The position numbers and the translations under genes are program-made. 64,000 nt of DNA from Symbiodinium natans (Eukaryota; Sar; Dinophyceae; Suessiales; Symbiodiniaceae): assembly GCA_905221605.1 (NCBI GenBank), contig CAJNDS010002116.1, positions 425,241 to 489,240 of the forward strand, read 5' to 3'. Under the pieces are notes generated by a model, which had not been told where the DNA came from, did not search any database, and saw only the letters and a program-made list of their open reading frames with translations. Below, piece after piece: positions 63,931 to 64,000 of the stretch. The first letter of the stretch is position 1. Each line of letters begins with the position of its first letter.

Positions 63931-64000
63931 CCACGTGAGGTCAGTTTTGACGGATCTTTGCCCGCCCCTCTGCGCTAACGCTTCTTTCAGCGCTTCAGTT

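Larger units (their letters stand above)
47290..64000 (-). mobile_element. Ty3/gypsy-like element sequence with permuted pol, host of the DIRS-like insertion
   Basis: In coding order from the right edge: Gag remnant, RT thumb, RNase H, integrase, integrase tail, Rossmann-like domain, RT fingers/palm. The palm-to-thumb break (47290 versus 62762) and the missing LTRs mean the original element is rearranged or two copies are joined. No terminal repeats were found. Confidence 0.6.

Overview
The window looks like nuclear DNA of a dinoflagellate, most likely Symbiodiniaceae-like. Three signs point there. Relics of the dinoflagellate spliced leader (DinoSL) lie at 30402-30453 and 32565-32581. A cytosine-5 DNA methyltransferase is embedded in a retroelement polyprotein, a situation reported so far for dinoflagellates and charophytes. 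Almost everything else is retroelement sequence with lysine/glycine-rich Gag regions. I see no convincing ordinary host gene, tRNA, rRNA or CRISPR array. Nearly all coding sequence is on the minus strand.

Region 1 (about 1-30.45 kb) is a run of minus-strand open frames that abut or overlap. In transcript order: a leader with DinoSL relics and palindromes; a 2090-aa protein with a C5-methyltransferase; a 1886-aa non-LTR retrotransposon protein (AP endonuclease, reverse transcriptase, CCHC finger, RNase H); a 443-aa protein with weak polymerase-like motifs; two paralogous proteins of about 460 aa; several unknown proteins; alpha/beta-hydrolase-like proteins (one with an intact GFSAG elbow, others decayed); and an SF1 helicase split over three segments by two frame changes. 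I read this as one giant non-LTR element with cargo genes, or a composite of two. The leader-side end is supported by the DinoSL relics; the other end is outside the window.

Region 2 (30.45-33.18 kb) is decayed: a plus-strand copia protease fragment, a minus-strand primer-binding site with Gag-like sequence, imperfect tandem repeats, a 289-bp AGT microsatellite and another DinoSL relic.

Region 3 (33182-41796) is a structurally complete Ty1/copia-type element on the minus strand: identical 168-bp LTRs, a 5-bp AGGGG target duplication, a PBS, a polypurine tract, Gag-Pol and an extra coiled-coil/zinc-knuckle ORF. Its RT is frame-broken, apparently by an internal deletion.

Region 4 (41797-64000) is an older, GC-rich Ty3/gypsy-like landscape. 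From low to high coordinate it holds a heavily frameshifted gene whose product would start with a Tpt1/KptA-like RNA 2'-phosphotransferase domain and carry several zinc fingers and a PLD-type nuclease; RT fingers/palm; a Rossmann-like domain; integrase, RNase H and RT thumb; and a Gag remnant. The RT palm therefore lies after the integrase in coding direction, a permuted order. Nested in this pol frame at 49350-58514 is a tyrosine-recombinase (DIRS/Ngaro-like) retrotransposon with split direct repeats. Its ORFs encode a recombinase, a CCCH-finger Gag, and a protein combining 2OG-Fe(II) dioxygenase-like, methyltransferase-like, RT and RNase H domains. Removing it restores an uninterrupted gypsy frame.

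Nesting gives relative ages. The gypsy-like DNA is oldest; the DIRS-like and copia elements inserted later, and the copia insertion is very recent.
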